Shown here: piece after piece, positions 15,448 to 22,747 of the stretch
Numbering within the stretch: the stretch's first letter is position 1
How the letters are laid out: each line of letters starts with the position of its first letter
Source: Scytonema sp. UIC 10036
GTDB lineage: Bacteria; Cyanobacteriota; Cyanobacteriia; Cyanobacteriales; Nostocaceae
Direction of reading: 5' to 3'
Assembly (NCBI RefSeq): GCF_009725235.1
Contig: NZ_WJFC01000199.1
Location: 1-24,420 of the forward strand
Length of the DNA: 24,420 bases
The notes under the pieces: generated by a model
Told to the model about the DNA's origin: nothing
Databases searched by the model: none
The model's input: the letters and a program-made list of their open reading frames with translations, nothing else
Translations under genes and position numbers: made by a program

Positions 15448-16251
15448 CTATTGCCCCCCAGTAATCTCCAAGTTGAATCCAGTAATGTAGCTTGCTTCAT
15501 CGCTCATCAGAAATGCCACCCCATTGGCAACCTCGTCCAAGCTACCCAAACGGCGCATCGGAACTGAATTAATCATCTGTTGCTCAACGACCTTGGGATC
15601 GGCATCAAAGTACTGAGAACCCACTGCTGCCTGCAATTCTGTTTGCCGCGTCCACATAAAACCGGGACCGATAAGCGCAGGGGAGAGCGCATTCACCCGA
15701 ATGCCGTGAGGAGCCAAGTCTTTCGCCGCCGTCTGAGTCATTCCAATGACAGCAAACTTTGAAGCAGCGTATGCCAGCATATTTGGCGGACCAACTACCC
15801 CTGCATAACTTGCCATATTGACGATAACTCCTCCACTTGCATTCCGCAAATGTTGTGCGGCTGCTTTAAGAACGTGAAAAACGCCAATAACATTAATATC
15901 AATGACCTTTTGAAAGTCATCTTCGGGATATTCGTCAGTCTTAGCAAACACTCCTTGATAGCCAGCGTTGTTAAAGACATAATCAAGATGCCCAAGCTGT
16001 TCTACAACACCAGTAAAAGCTTTGGCAACATCATCAGCCGCCGTAACATCGCAGCGAAATCTACCGACTGGAACATTGTACTTTTTTAGTTCCTCAGCTA
16101 CATCTGCCATCTTCGATTCATTCAAATCCAGCAGGGCTACACCAGCGCCATTAGCGGCAAAACGGTGTGCAGTTGCCTTGCCAATATCTCCCGCACCACC
16201 CGTAATTAGGATAGTTTTACCTGCAAACTGATAGGTTGCTTTTGCTGTCAT
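15448..16251 (-). CDS. Short-chain dehydrogenase/reductase, likely polyol dehydrogenase
   Basis: A 267-aa classical SDR. It has the Rossmann motif TGGAGDIG (17-24), D42 at the end of strand 2 (favouring NAD over NADP), NNAG (94-97), N120, catalytic S148 and YAASK (Y161, K165), a GIRVNALSPALIGPG segment, and the C-terminal SYITGFNLEITGGQ typical of the family. Within this cluster it takes the place of SmoS (sorbitol dehydrogenase) of rhizobial smo operons and probably oxidises a sugar alcohol to a ketose. FabG-like sequence alone cannot fix the substrate. It is transcribed divergently from the ABC transporter genes across a 147-bp control region and precedes the SorC regulator gene, with which it may be co-transcribed. 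Confidence 0.88.
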   Translation of the reverse strand: MTAKATYQFAGKTILITGGAGDIGKATAHRFAANGAGVALLDLNESKMADVAEELKKYNVPVGRFRCDVTAADDVAKAFTGVVEQLGHLDYVFNNAGYQGVFAKTDEYPEDDFQKVIDINVIGVFHVLKAAAQHLRNASGGVIVNMASYAGVVGPPNMLAYAASKFAVIGMTQTAAKDLAPHGIRVNALSPALIGPGFMWTRQTELQAAVGSQYFDADPKVVEQQMINSVPMRRLGSLDEVANGVAFLMSDEASYITGFNLEITGGQ

Positions 16252-16398
16252 AGTTTCAACCTCTTATTGAAGAATTGTTGCAAATGCCTCTCATTGAGGT
16301 GAGATTGGTATGATTCTATTATTGAGCTTTTGCCCAAAAATAGAGCATAAAATTAAAAATTTAATTTGTTCGATTTTTTACCCCAAAGGAGTCATGCG
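16252..16398. promoter_or_regulatory. Divergent control region between SDR and transporter operon
   Basis: This 147-bp region should hold both promoters. It contains a 13-bp direct repeat CCTCTYATTGARG (16260-16272 and 16287-16299, two mismatches, 27 bp apart), the candidate SorC operator at 16328-16339, an AT-rich tract (16347-16380), and a good ribosome-binding site AAAGGAG (16385-16391) placed 7 nt before ATG 16399. Confidence 0.5.
16328..16339. promoter_or_regulatory. Candidate SorC operator, site 2
   Basis: The palindrome TTTTG-CC-CAAAA lies 59 bp before the preferred start of the substrate-binding protein. It matches site 1 (15424-15435) except for one central base, and the match extends to CTTTTGCYCAAAAAT. 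The position fits an operator for the polyol operon. Confidence 0.5.
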
Positions 16399-17748
16399 AT
16401 GCGTATCCCCCGCTTCGCTAAAGTGCTGGCAGCATTCCTCGCTGGAGTGATGCTGGTACAACTGCTACACGCTTGTTCACCGCGATCGCAAGCAGCAGAG
16501 AAAACAACACTGACGATCGCCACTGTTAATAATGGCGATATGGTAGTCATGCAAGAGCTTTCTCGCCAATTTGAGAAGGCTAATCCCACTATTCAACTCA
16601 GGTGGGTTGTGCTGGAAGAAAATGTGTTGCGTCAACGTACAACTACAGATATTGCCAGTCAAGGCGGACAGTTCGATGTCCTAACCATCGGTTCCTATGA
16701 AACACCAATCTGGGCTAGGCGGGATTGGTTGACACCTTTGGATGGACTGGGCGCAAACTACGATGTCAATGACTTGCTCAAACCCATACGAGAAGGGCTT
16801 TCTCATAACGGCAAACTCTATGCAGTGCCATTCTATGGAGAAAGTTCCATGCTGTACTACCGAAAAGATTTGTTTGAAAAAGCCGGGATAGCAGTTCCCG
16901 AACAGCCAACTTATCCCCAAATCAGAGAATGGGCAAACAAAATCCACGATCCAGCGCGTGGTGTTTACGGGGTTTGCCTGCGCGGGAAACCTGGTTGGGG
17001 CGAAAACGTGGCATTTGTTTCCACGTTGGTCAATACCTATGGCGGACGGTGGTTTGATATGAAGTGGCAACCGACGATTGATACTCCCGCTTGGAAAGAG
17101 GCGACTAGCTTCTATGTTGATTTGCTTAACAAATACGGACCACCGGGAGCCAGTTCTAATGGATTTAACGAGAATCTGGCTTTATTCTCCACAGGCAAAT
17201 GCGGTATGTGGGTGGATGCAACCGTTGCAGCAGGGCTGTTATCCAATCCAAAAGAATCCCAAGTTTATGATAAAGTAGGCTTTGCCCGTGCGCCAATTGA
17301 AAAATATCCCAATGGCTCAAACTGGCTTTGGGCATGGGCGCTAGCAGTTCCTAAAACCTCAAAATCACCCGAAGCCGCTCAAAAGTTCGTCGCGTGGGCA
17401 ACCTCTAAAGAATACATCCAACTGGTTGCTAAAGAAAATGGCTGGGTTGCTGTACCGCCCGGTACCCGGACTTCCACCTATGAGAATCCCAACTATCGAA
17501 AAGCCGCACCGTTTGCTGAAATCGTGCTGAGAGCAATCCAATCTGCGGATATCACCCGTCCATCAGCAGAGCCTACTCCGTATAAGGGAGTTCAATATGT
17601 TGATATTCCAGAATTTCAGGCGATTGGTTCTTCAGTCGGGCAAACCCTAGCAGCAGCGCTTACCAAGCGTACTTCGGTAGATGAGGCGTTGCGGCAATCG
17701 CAAAGATCGACTGAACGGTTCATGAAACACACAGGTTATATCGAGTAG
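16399..17748 (+). CDS. ABC transporter substrate-binding lipoprotein (polyol/sugar, SmoE/MtlE-like)
   Basis: A periplasmic solute-binding protein of 449 aa from ATG 16399, chosen because a clear AAAGGAG ribosome-binding site lies 7 nt upstream; the frame is open 33 bp further, to 16366, without such a site. A basic N-terminus and hydrophobic segment end in a lipobox (LLHAC, Cys26), predicting a lipoprotein. The body is a CUT1-type family 1 binding protein: FDVLTIGSYETPIWARRDWL, YAVPFYGESSMLYYRKDLF, GKCGMWVDATVAAG and a conserved NWLWAWALAVPKTSKSPEAA. The YETPIWARR and GESSMLYYRK segments resemble SmoE/MtlE polyol-binding proteins. First gene of the plus-strand operon with two permeases, an ATPase, a polyol dehydrogenase and a xylulokinase. 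The exact ligand (mannitol, sorbitol, arabitol or xylitol) cannot be read from the sequence. Confidence 0.88.
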   Translation: MRIPRFAKVLAAFLAGVMLVQLLHACSPRSQAAEKTTLTIATVNNGDMVVMQELSRQFEKANPTIQLRWVVLEENVLRQRTTTDIASQGGQFDVLTIGSYETPIWARRDWLTPLDGLGANYDVNDLLKPIREGLSHNGKLYAVPFYGESSMLYYRKDLFEKAGIAVPEQPTYPQIREWANKIHDPARGVYGVCLRGKPGWGENVAFVSTLVNTYGGRWFDMKWQPTIDTPAWKEATSFYVDLLNKYGPPGASSNGFNENLALFSTGKCGMWVDATVAAGLLSNPKESQVYDKVGFARAPIEKYPNGSNWLWAWALAVPKTSKSPEAAQKFVAWATSKEYIQLVAKENGWVAVPPGTRTSTYENPNYRKAAPFAEIVLRAIQSADITRPSAEPTPYKGVQYVDIPEFQAIGSSVGQTLAAALTKRTSVDEALRQSQRSTERFMKHTGYIE

Positions 17749-17772
17749 AGACGCGATTAATCGCGTCTCTAC
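17745..17772. repeat. 28-bp perfect palindrome across the binding-protein stop codon
   Basis: GTAGAGACGCGATT and its exact reverse complement abut without a loop, and the gene's TAG stop lies inside the left arm. GAGACGCGATTAATCGCGTCTC-type palindromes are common cyanobacterial repeats. Placed right after the binding-protein gene, the hairpin could protect its transcript end and so raise its level relative to the permeases. Confidence 0.75.
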
Positions 17773-17856
17773 AATCAACGGGAATGTGTGAAATTCATAC
17801 CTTGAATGAACCCGTGTCTCTACAATCAACAGGAATGCGTGAAATTCATATCTTGA
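17765..17856. repeat. Two 41-bp direct repeats
   Basis: Copies at 17765-17805 and 17816-17856 match at 38 of 41 positions. Each begins GTCTCTACAATCAAC and ends CTTGA, with copy 2 starting in the GTGTCTC after a 10-bp spacer. They lie between the binding-protein and first permease genes. Confidence 0.7.
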
Positions 17857-17864
17857 TTCAGCAA

Positions 17865-17928
17865 CCCCAATCCAAAATCCCAAATCCGAAATCCCAAATC
17901 CCAAATCCCAAATCCCAAATCCAAAATA
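17865..17928. repeat. Heptanucleotide tandem repeat (CCCAAAT)n
   Basis: About eight mostly perfect copies of a CCCAAAT unit are followed by an A-rich tract that runs to the permease start. Heptanucleotide short tandem repeats of this kind are a hallmark of heterocyst-forming cyanobacteria. Copy number is probably variable between strains. Confidence 0.8.
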
Positions 17929-17987
17929 AAAAAACCAAAATAAATAATCCAAAATAAAAAAACCAAAAACCAAAATACCATCAAGTT

Positions 17988-18911
17988 ATGTCTTCTTCAT
18001 TAGCTGTAAAACCCCAACGCGAAACACCACCACCCACCAAGCAACGGACTAGGCGGCAAGTGTCAACCTTACCTTTGGTTGCGCCTTCGGTTGTTGTCCT
18101 GCTGCTGTGGATGATCGTGCCTTTGGTGATGACTCTGTGGTTTTCCTTTCAGCGATATAACTTGCTGAATCCAGATGCACGCAAATTCATTGGGATTGAA
18201 AATTTCACGTTCATCCTGAGTGACTCAGCTCTGTGGACATCCATCGCCATCACAATAGTTTTGGTTGTTTCTGTTCTGGCAATCACAATTGGTTTGGGCA
18301 CATTACTAGCAGTGCTATTTGACCAAGACTTTTATGGTCGTGGGATTGCGCGAGTGTTGGCAATCTCTCCCTTTTTTGTGATGCCTACAGTCAGTGCCCT
18401 GATTTGGAAAAACATGCTGATGCATCCCGTGAACGGGCTGTTCGCTCAAATTACCAGGGGTTTGGGTTTGGGGGCAATCGATTGGTTTACAAGCGTTCCC
18501 CTGCTTGCCATCATCATTATTGTTTCCTGGGAATGGCTGCCTTTTGCCTTACTGATTTTGTTAACTGCCATTCAATCCCTCGATCGCGATCAGTTAGAAG
18601 CAGCCCGGATGGATGGAGCAAATGCGATCGCGATCTTTCGTTTCGTCATGCTACCCCATCTCAGCCGCGCTATTTCGGTTGTAGCCATGATTGAGACGAT
18701 TTTCTTCCTAACCATCTTTGCCGAAATCTTTGTGACCACAGGTGGCGGTCCCGGACTAGCAACCACCAACCTTGCCTATTACATCTTTTTGAAAGCCCTG
18801 CTGGAATTTGATGTGGGTGGTGCCTCGGCTGGTGGATTAATTGCCGTGATTCTTGCCAATATTGTGGCTATCTTTCTCATGCGTAGTGTTGCTCGTAATT
18901 TGGATACCTAA
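17988..18911 (+). CDS. ABC transporter permease, MalF/SmoF-like
   Basis: A 307-aa inner-membrane permease of the CUT1 family. After a basic N-terminus come about six hydrophobic helices (first near 27-47, starting TLPLVAPSVVVLLLW). The EAA cytoplasmic loop reads EAARMDGANAIAIFRFVMLPHL (about 204-225, in two parts EAARMDGANA and FRFVMLPHL), which docks the ATPase. The FVTTGGGPGLATTNLAYYIF segment is typical of polyol/sugar permeases of the SmoF/MtlF type. It is followed 2 bp later by the second permease, so they form a translational unit. No Shine-Dalgarno is visible because the leader is an A-rich repeat tract. It pairs with the next gene product to form the channel. Confidence 0.88.
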   Translation: MSSSLAVKPQRETPPPTKQRTRRQVSTLPLVAPSVVVLLLWMIVPLVMTLWFSFQRYNLLNPDARKFIGIENFTFILSDSALWTSIAITIVLVVSVLAITIGLGTLLAVLFDQDFYGRGIARVLAISPFFVMPTVSALIWKNMLMHPVNGLFAQITRGLGLGAIDWFTSVPLLAIIIIVSWEWLPFALLILLTAIQSLDRDQLEAARMDGANAIAIFRFVMLPHLSRAISVVAMIETIFFLTIFAEIFVTTGGGPGLATTNLAYYIFLKALLEFDVGGASAGGLIAVILANIVAIFLMRSVARNLDT

Positions 18912-18913
18912 CA

Positions 18914-19735
18914 ATGGCACGCAAAACTTCAAAGCGCTGGCTGTGGACATTACTGGGCTGGCTTTCCGCTTGCATTTTGTTTTTCCCAATTTTCTGGATG
19001 TTTCTCACCAGTTTCAAAACGGAAGTGGCAGCAGTTTCAACTCCTCCTCAGTTGTTTTTCCAACCGACATTGGAAAACTATGTTGCCATCCAAGACCGGG
19101 CAAATTATTTCAATTATGCATTTAACAGCGTAGCAATTTCTCTAGGCTCGACTATACTCGCGCTCCTACTTGCTGTACCTGCCGCTTATGCCATGGCGTT
19201 CTTTCCAACGAAGCGCACCAAAGGGACTTTACTCTGGATGCTGTCCACTAAAATGCTGCCACCGGTTGGCGTCTTGGTACCCATTTACATTTTGTGTCGC
19301 AACTTACGGTTACTTGATACCCGTATTGGATTGATTATAATTTATACCCTGATTAATTTGCCGATTGTTGTCTGGATGATTTACAGCTTCTTCAAAGAGG
19401 TTCCCAAAGATATTCTCGAAGCCGATCGCATGGATGGAGCAAGCATTCAGCAAGAACTTGTTCACGTGTTGTTGCCATTAGCATTACCTGGAATTGCCTC
19501 CACCGCATTGCTTTCGATTATTTTGTCCTGGAACGAAGCATTTTGGAGCTTGAACTTAACAACAGCAGACGCCGCACCACTCACAGCATTTATTGCTTCA
19601 TTTTCCAGTCCTCAAGGATTGTTTTGGGCAAAACTTTCGGCAGCATCAACACTAGCGATCGCGCCCATCCTCATCTTTGGTTGGCTGAGTCAGCGGCAAT
19701 TAGTCAGAGGTCTCACCTTTGGTGCGGTGAAGTAG
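18914..19735 (+). CDS. ABC transporter permease, MalG/SmoG-like
   Basis: A 273-aa inner-membrane permease, partner of the preceding one. The first helix (about 11-31, WLWTLLGWLSACILFFPIF) is followed by a periplasmic loop with QLFFQPTLENYVAIQ, characteristic of MalG-type proteins, then the core helices. The EAA loop reads EADRMDGASIQQELVHVLLP (about 173-192). The SWNEAFWSLNLTTADAAPLT stretch resembles SmoG/MtlG of polyol transporters. Its ATG lies 2 bp after the upstream stop. A 389-bp repeat-filled gap separates it from the ATPase gene. Confidence 0.88.
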   Translation: MARKTSKRWLWTLLGWLSACILFFPIFWMFLTSFKTEVAAVSTPPQLFFQPTLENYVAIQDRANYFNYAFNSVAISLGSTILALLLAVPAAYAMAFFPTKRTKGTLLWMLSTKMLPPVGVLVPIYILCRNLRLLDTRIGLIIIYTLINLPIVVWMIYSFFKEVPKDILEADRMDGASIQQELVHVLLPLALPGIASTALLSIILSWNEAFWSLNLTTADAAPLTAFIASFSSPQGLFWAKLSAASTLAIAPILIFGWLSQRQLVRGLTFGAVK

Positions 19736-20124
19736 AAGGCAGTCCCAATGAAACAGGACACGGAGACACCGAGACACGGGGACACGGTGAGAAATGCTTA
19801 CTCTCAACTACTGGTTCACTATATAAATTCTGATAGGTACAACGATGTTCAGACTCATCTTTTCTCTCGTTCTCTCGTTCTGGTGGTTCTACCTGGGAAT
19901 GCAGACGGCGAGGCTCTGCCTCGCGGGCAAGTCACAGGAGGCGGAGCCTCTGGTAAGGCATTCCCAGGGTCACAGGAGGCGGAGCCTCTGGTAAGGCATT
20001 CCCAGGCTGAGCCTGGGAACGAGGTGGTACAAAGTTTCTACAGCCCTCAAAATCAGAAATTCTTTCCTAATCCCCAGTCCCACTCCCTACCCCCTACCCC
20101 CTACCCCCTCAATGGAAACATCTT
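19736..20124. repeat. Repeat-filled gap inside the polyol operon
   Basis: This gap holds stacked repeats. A GACAC(G/C)GAGACACC-type imperfect tandem lies at about 19754-19788. A TCTCGT tract lies at 19863-19880. A 38-bp unit occurs in exact tandem at 19932-19968 and 19970-20006 (beginning TCACAGGAGGCGGAGCCTC, ending TTCCCAGG); it is followed by the CCCAGGCTGAGCCTGGGAAC palindrome, as in the copy at 2627-2674. Three TACCCCC heptamers lie at 20088-20108. The long open frame across it (19748-20143) is a translation of repeats and is not called as a gene. Confidence 0.75.
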
Positions 20125-21282
20125 ATGTCAACAGTTGCTTTAAGAGACATTCATAAAACCTATGCCGAAACTGAGATAATCAAAGGCATCGATCTTGATA
20201 TTAAAGATCGCGAATTTGTTGTCTTTGTCGGTCCCTCCGGTTGTGGAAAATCCACTCTGCTCCGCATGATTGCTGGACTTGAAGAAATCTCCTCTGGCGA
20301 TTTGCTGATCGATGGGCAGAAAGTCAATGATGTCCCTCCTGATAAACGTGGTTTAGCAATGGTGTTTCAAACCTACGCTCTATATCCTCACATGACCGTG
20401 GCAGAGAATATGGCATTTAGCCTCCGCCTTGCGGGTATGCCCAAGGCTCAGAGGTATGAAAGAGCACGTGAAGTTGCTCGCATCCTCCAACTGGAGCCGC
20501 TTTTGAATCGGAAGCCCAAAGAACTATCGGGAGGACAACGTCAACGGGTAGCGATCGGTCGTGCTTTGGTGCGTAATCCCAAAGTCTTCTTGTTTGATGA
20601 GCCGCTATCTAACCTTGATGCGGCTTTGCGGGTACAGATGCGGATCGAGCTTGCTAGCTTACACGATAGCTTGCAAGCCACGATGATTTATGTAACTCAC
20701 GACCAAGTTGAAGCAATGACCCTTGCTGACAAAATTGTGGTGTTGCAAGGCGGAATTATAGAACAAGTGGGTTCTCCACTGGAACTGTATCACCATCCCC
20801 GCAATCTATTTGTCGCCGGATTTATTGGTTCGCCCAAAATGAACTTTATCTCGGTTACGGTATCAGCCCTCAATGACTCTGGTACAACAGTCAGACTTCC
20901 TGGGGATGCAACCGTGATGATTCCAGTGCAGCCTAAAACCCTGTCAGTTGGGGATAGAGCAACATTAGGAATTCGTCCCGAACACCTGCGGCTCGATCGC
21001 ACTAACCCAAGCATGAATGGCGAAGTGTTAGTTGTAGAACGATTGGGTGGAGAAACCTATCTCTATGTCAAGATTGCGGGTGGTGATACCGTAGTTGTGC
21101 AAACAGACGGAGATAATCCTGCCAAAATACACGATTTTGTTTCTATTGATATCAACGGTGAACTTTGCCATTTGTTCGCTCAAAACGGTGAAGCCCTTCC
21201 CAAAGCTCGACGTCATCACCTAACCCTTAATGAATCCCATGAACAGCAATATCAGCACAGGCTCAGCAATCAAGCTGAATGA
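20125..21282 (+). CDS. ABC transporter ATP-binding protein, MalK/SmoK/UgpC-like
   Basis: A 385-aa cytoplasmic ATPase that powers the polyol importer. It has Walker A GPSGCGKST (36-44), a Q-loop near FQTYALYPHMTV, signature LSGGQRQR (134-141), Walker B FLFDEP (D158, E159) and H-loop H192 in VTHDQVEAMTLADK. The C-terminal about 120 residues form the TOBE/regulatory domain of CUT1 ATPases, with GFIGSPKMNFI and LGIRPEHLRL. Length is normal, perhaps with a slightly long tail (about 20 residues after KARRHHLTL). Its 3' end overlaps the polyol dehydrogenase gene by 53 bp in another frame. One ATPase may serve several sugar importers in cyanobacteria, but its position argues for this one. Confidence 0.92.
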   Translation: MSTVALRDIHKTYAETEIIKGIDLDIKDREFVVFVGPSGCGKSTLLRMIAGLEEISSGDLLIDGQKVNDVPPDKRGLAMVFQTYALYPHMTVAENMAFSLRLAGMPKAQRYERAREVARILQLEPLLNRKPKELSGGQRQRVAIGRALVRNPKVFLFDEPLSNLDAALRVQMRIELASLHDSLQATMIYVTHDQVEAMTLADKIVVLQGGIIEQVGSPLELYHHPRNLFVAGFIGSPKMNFISVTVSALNDSGTTVRLPGDATVMIPVQPKTLSVGDRATLGIRPEHLRLDRTNPSMNGEVLVVERLGGETYLYVKIAGGDTVVVQTDGDNPAKIHDFVSIDINGELCHLFAQNGEALPKARRHHLTLNESHEQQYQHRLSNQAE

Positions 21283-22735
21283 AGCATCCCTGTCTCGTTT
21301 AGCGAATAACGTCCGCGTACCCAATTACGATCGCCACCAAATTACAAATGGAATTGTGCATATTGGTGTGGGTGCGTTCCATCGAGCACATCAGGCATTA
21401 TACCTCGATAATTATTTGCATCAGCATCCCGGCAGTGATTGGGGAATCTGTGGGATTGGTCTATTAGAATTTGACAAGCGGATGCGGGATGCACTGAATT
21501 CGCAAGATTGTTTGTATACATTAGTCGAACGGTCTCCATCGGGCGATCGCGCTCGTGTCATTGGTGCAATTACGCAGTATCTGTTTGCACCAGATAACCG
21601 TCAGGCAGCGATTGAGGCATTAGCAGATCCTAAATGCCGCATTGTCACGCTGACTATTACGGAAGGAGGTTATTATTACATTGAAGGTAGCGGTGAATTC
21701 GATGCCAATCACCCGACAATTCAGTACGATTTGCAACATCCTGATGAGCCAATTGGAGTCTATGGCTTTTTGACAGCAGCACTTGCTCGACGCCGCCAAC
21801 AGGGGGTAGCACCATTTACCGTGTTATCCTGCGATAATCTGCAAGGGAACGGCAATATTGCTCGCAAAATGTTAACTGCATTTGTACAAATGCGCGATCG
21901 CGAGTTGGGAAGTTGGGTTGCGGAACAAGTCGCCTTCCCCAATTGCATGGTCGATCGCATTACTCCTGCCACAACCCCAGCAGATGTCAAAATGGTGGCA
22001 GAACAGTTTAACATTAATGATGCCTTCCCAGTTGTTGCCGAACCGTTTCTCCAGTGGGTAGTTGAAGACAAGTTCTGTGCGGGTAGACCCGATTGGGAAG
22101 CCGTTGGCGTCCAGATGACCGATGATGTCCATCCCTACGAAATGATGAAAATCCGGTTGCTCAACGCCAGCCACCTGTTAATTGGTTATCTCGGCACAAT
22201 AGCCGGCTACACTTACGTCCATGAAGTCATGGCTGATACATCGATCCGGCAAGCAGTTGATAATTTGATGGCAGAAGTTACACCCACACTCCAACCCGTA
22301 CCTGGGATCGATCTAGACGATTACAAAAAGACCTTAATAGAACGCTTTGCCAATCCCAAGATTCGGGATCAACTGCCACGTCTTTGCCTCAATAGCTCCG
22401 CCAAAATGCCAAAATTTGTTCTCGGTTCGCTCCGTGACGCGTTGAAGCAAGGAGGAGCGATCGATTACATGAGCCTCACAGTTGCTGCCTGGTTCCGTTA
22501 CCTCAATACACGGGATGACCGAGGTAACTCCATTCCCATTGATGACCCAATGGCAGGTATCTTGACTCAACTCGCTCTTTCTAGCGGCTCCGATCCCAAA
22601 CCATCGCTCAGGTTAACTGAAATTTTTGGTGATTTATCGCAGTCGTCGCGTTTTGTCGATTCAGTTACAATCCATTTACAGAGTTTGTATGAGCGTGGCG
22701 CTAAACAAACACTAGCCCAAATTCTGAGAATTTAG
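21230..22735 (+). CDS. Mannitol dehydrogenase family protein (long-chain polyol dehydrogenase)
   Basis: A 501-aa NAD-dependent polyol 2-dehydrogenase that would oxidise mannitol to fructose, or arabitol or a similar polyol to a ketopentose. The nucleotide-binding motif is HIGVGAFHRAHQALYLDNYL (44-63). The catalytic signature is K307-IRLL-N312-AS-H315, with the same spacing as the Lys-Asn-His set of Pseudomonas fluorescens mannitol dehydrogenase. LSCDNLQGNG and DRITPATTP are further family blocks, and length matches the roughly 490-aa family norm. The gene starts inside the ATPase gene (53-bp overlap from ATG 21230; ATG 21239 is the alternative), implying coupled translation. It corresponds to MtlK/MtlD of smo/mtl loci. 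Because a xylulokinase follows, D-arabitol to D-xylulose is as likely as mannitol to fructose. Confidence 0.92.
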   Translation: MNPMNSNISTGSAIKLNEASLSRLANNVRVPNYDRHQITNGIVHIGVGAFHRAHQALYLDNYLHQHPGSDWGICGIGLLEFDKRMRDALNSQDCLYTLVERSPSGDRARVIGAITQYLFAPDNRQAAIEALADPKCRIVTLTITEGGYYYIEGSGEFDANHPTIQYDLQHPDEPIGVYGFLTAALARRRQQGVAPFTVLSCDNLQGNGNIARKMLTAFVQMRDRELGSWVAEQVAFPNCMVDRITPATTPADVKMVAEQFNINDAFPVVAEPFLQWVVEDKFCAGRPDWEAVGVQMTDDVHPYEMMKIRLLNASHLLIGYLGTIAGYTYVHEVMADTSIRQAVDNLMAEVTPTLQPVPGIDLDDYKKTLIERFANPKIRDQLPRLCLNSSAKMPKFVLGSLRDALKQGGAIDYMSLTVAAWFRYLNTRDDRGNSIPIDDPMAGILTQLALSSGSDPKPSLRLTEIFGDLSQSSRFVDSVTIHLQSLYERGAKQTLAQILRI

Positions 22736-22747
22736 GAGGGGCAATTG
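22734..22747 (+). promoter_or_regulatory. Ribosome-binding site fixing a TTG start for xylulokinase
   Basis: AGGAGG at 22734-22739 lies 5 nt before TTG 22745 and overlaps the dehydrogenase stop codon (TAG 22733-22735). The protein reads in family register from this TTG ([11 protein letters not shown]), and no ATG or GTG is placed as well. Confidence 0.75.

Noticed and set aside
17865..17928. CRISPR-like appearance of the CCCAAAT tract
   Set aside because: The unit is 7 bp with no spacers, so it is a heptanucleotide short tandem repeat.
19748..20143. 131-aa open frame between permease and ATPase genes
   Set aside because: It is a translation of stacked tandem and palindromic repeats, with Pro/Gly-rich low-complexity sequence, and it overlaps the ATPase start.
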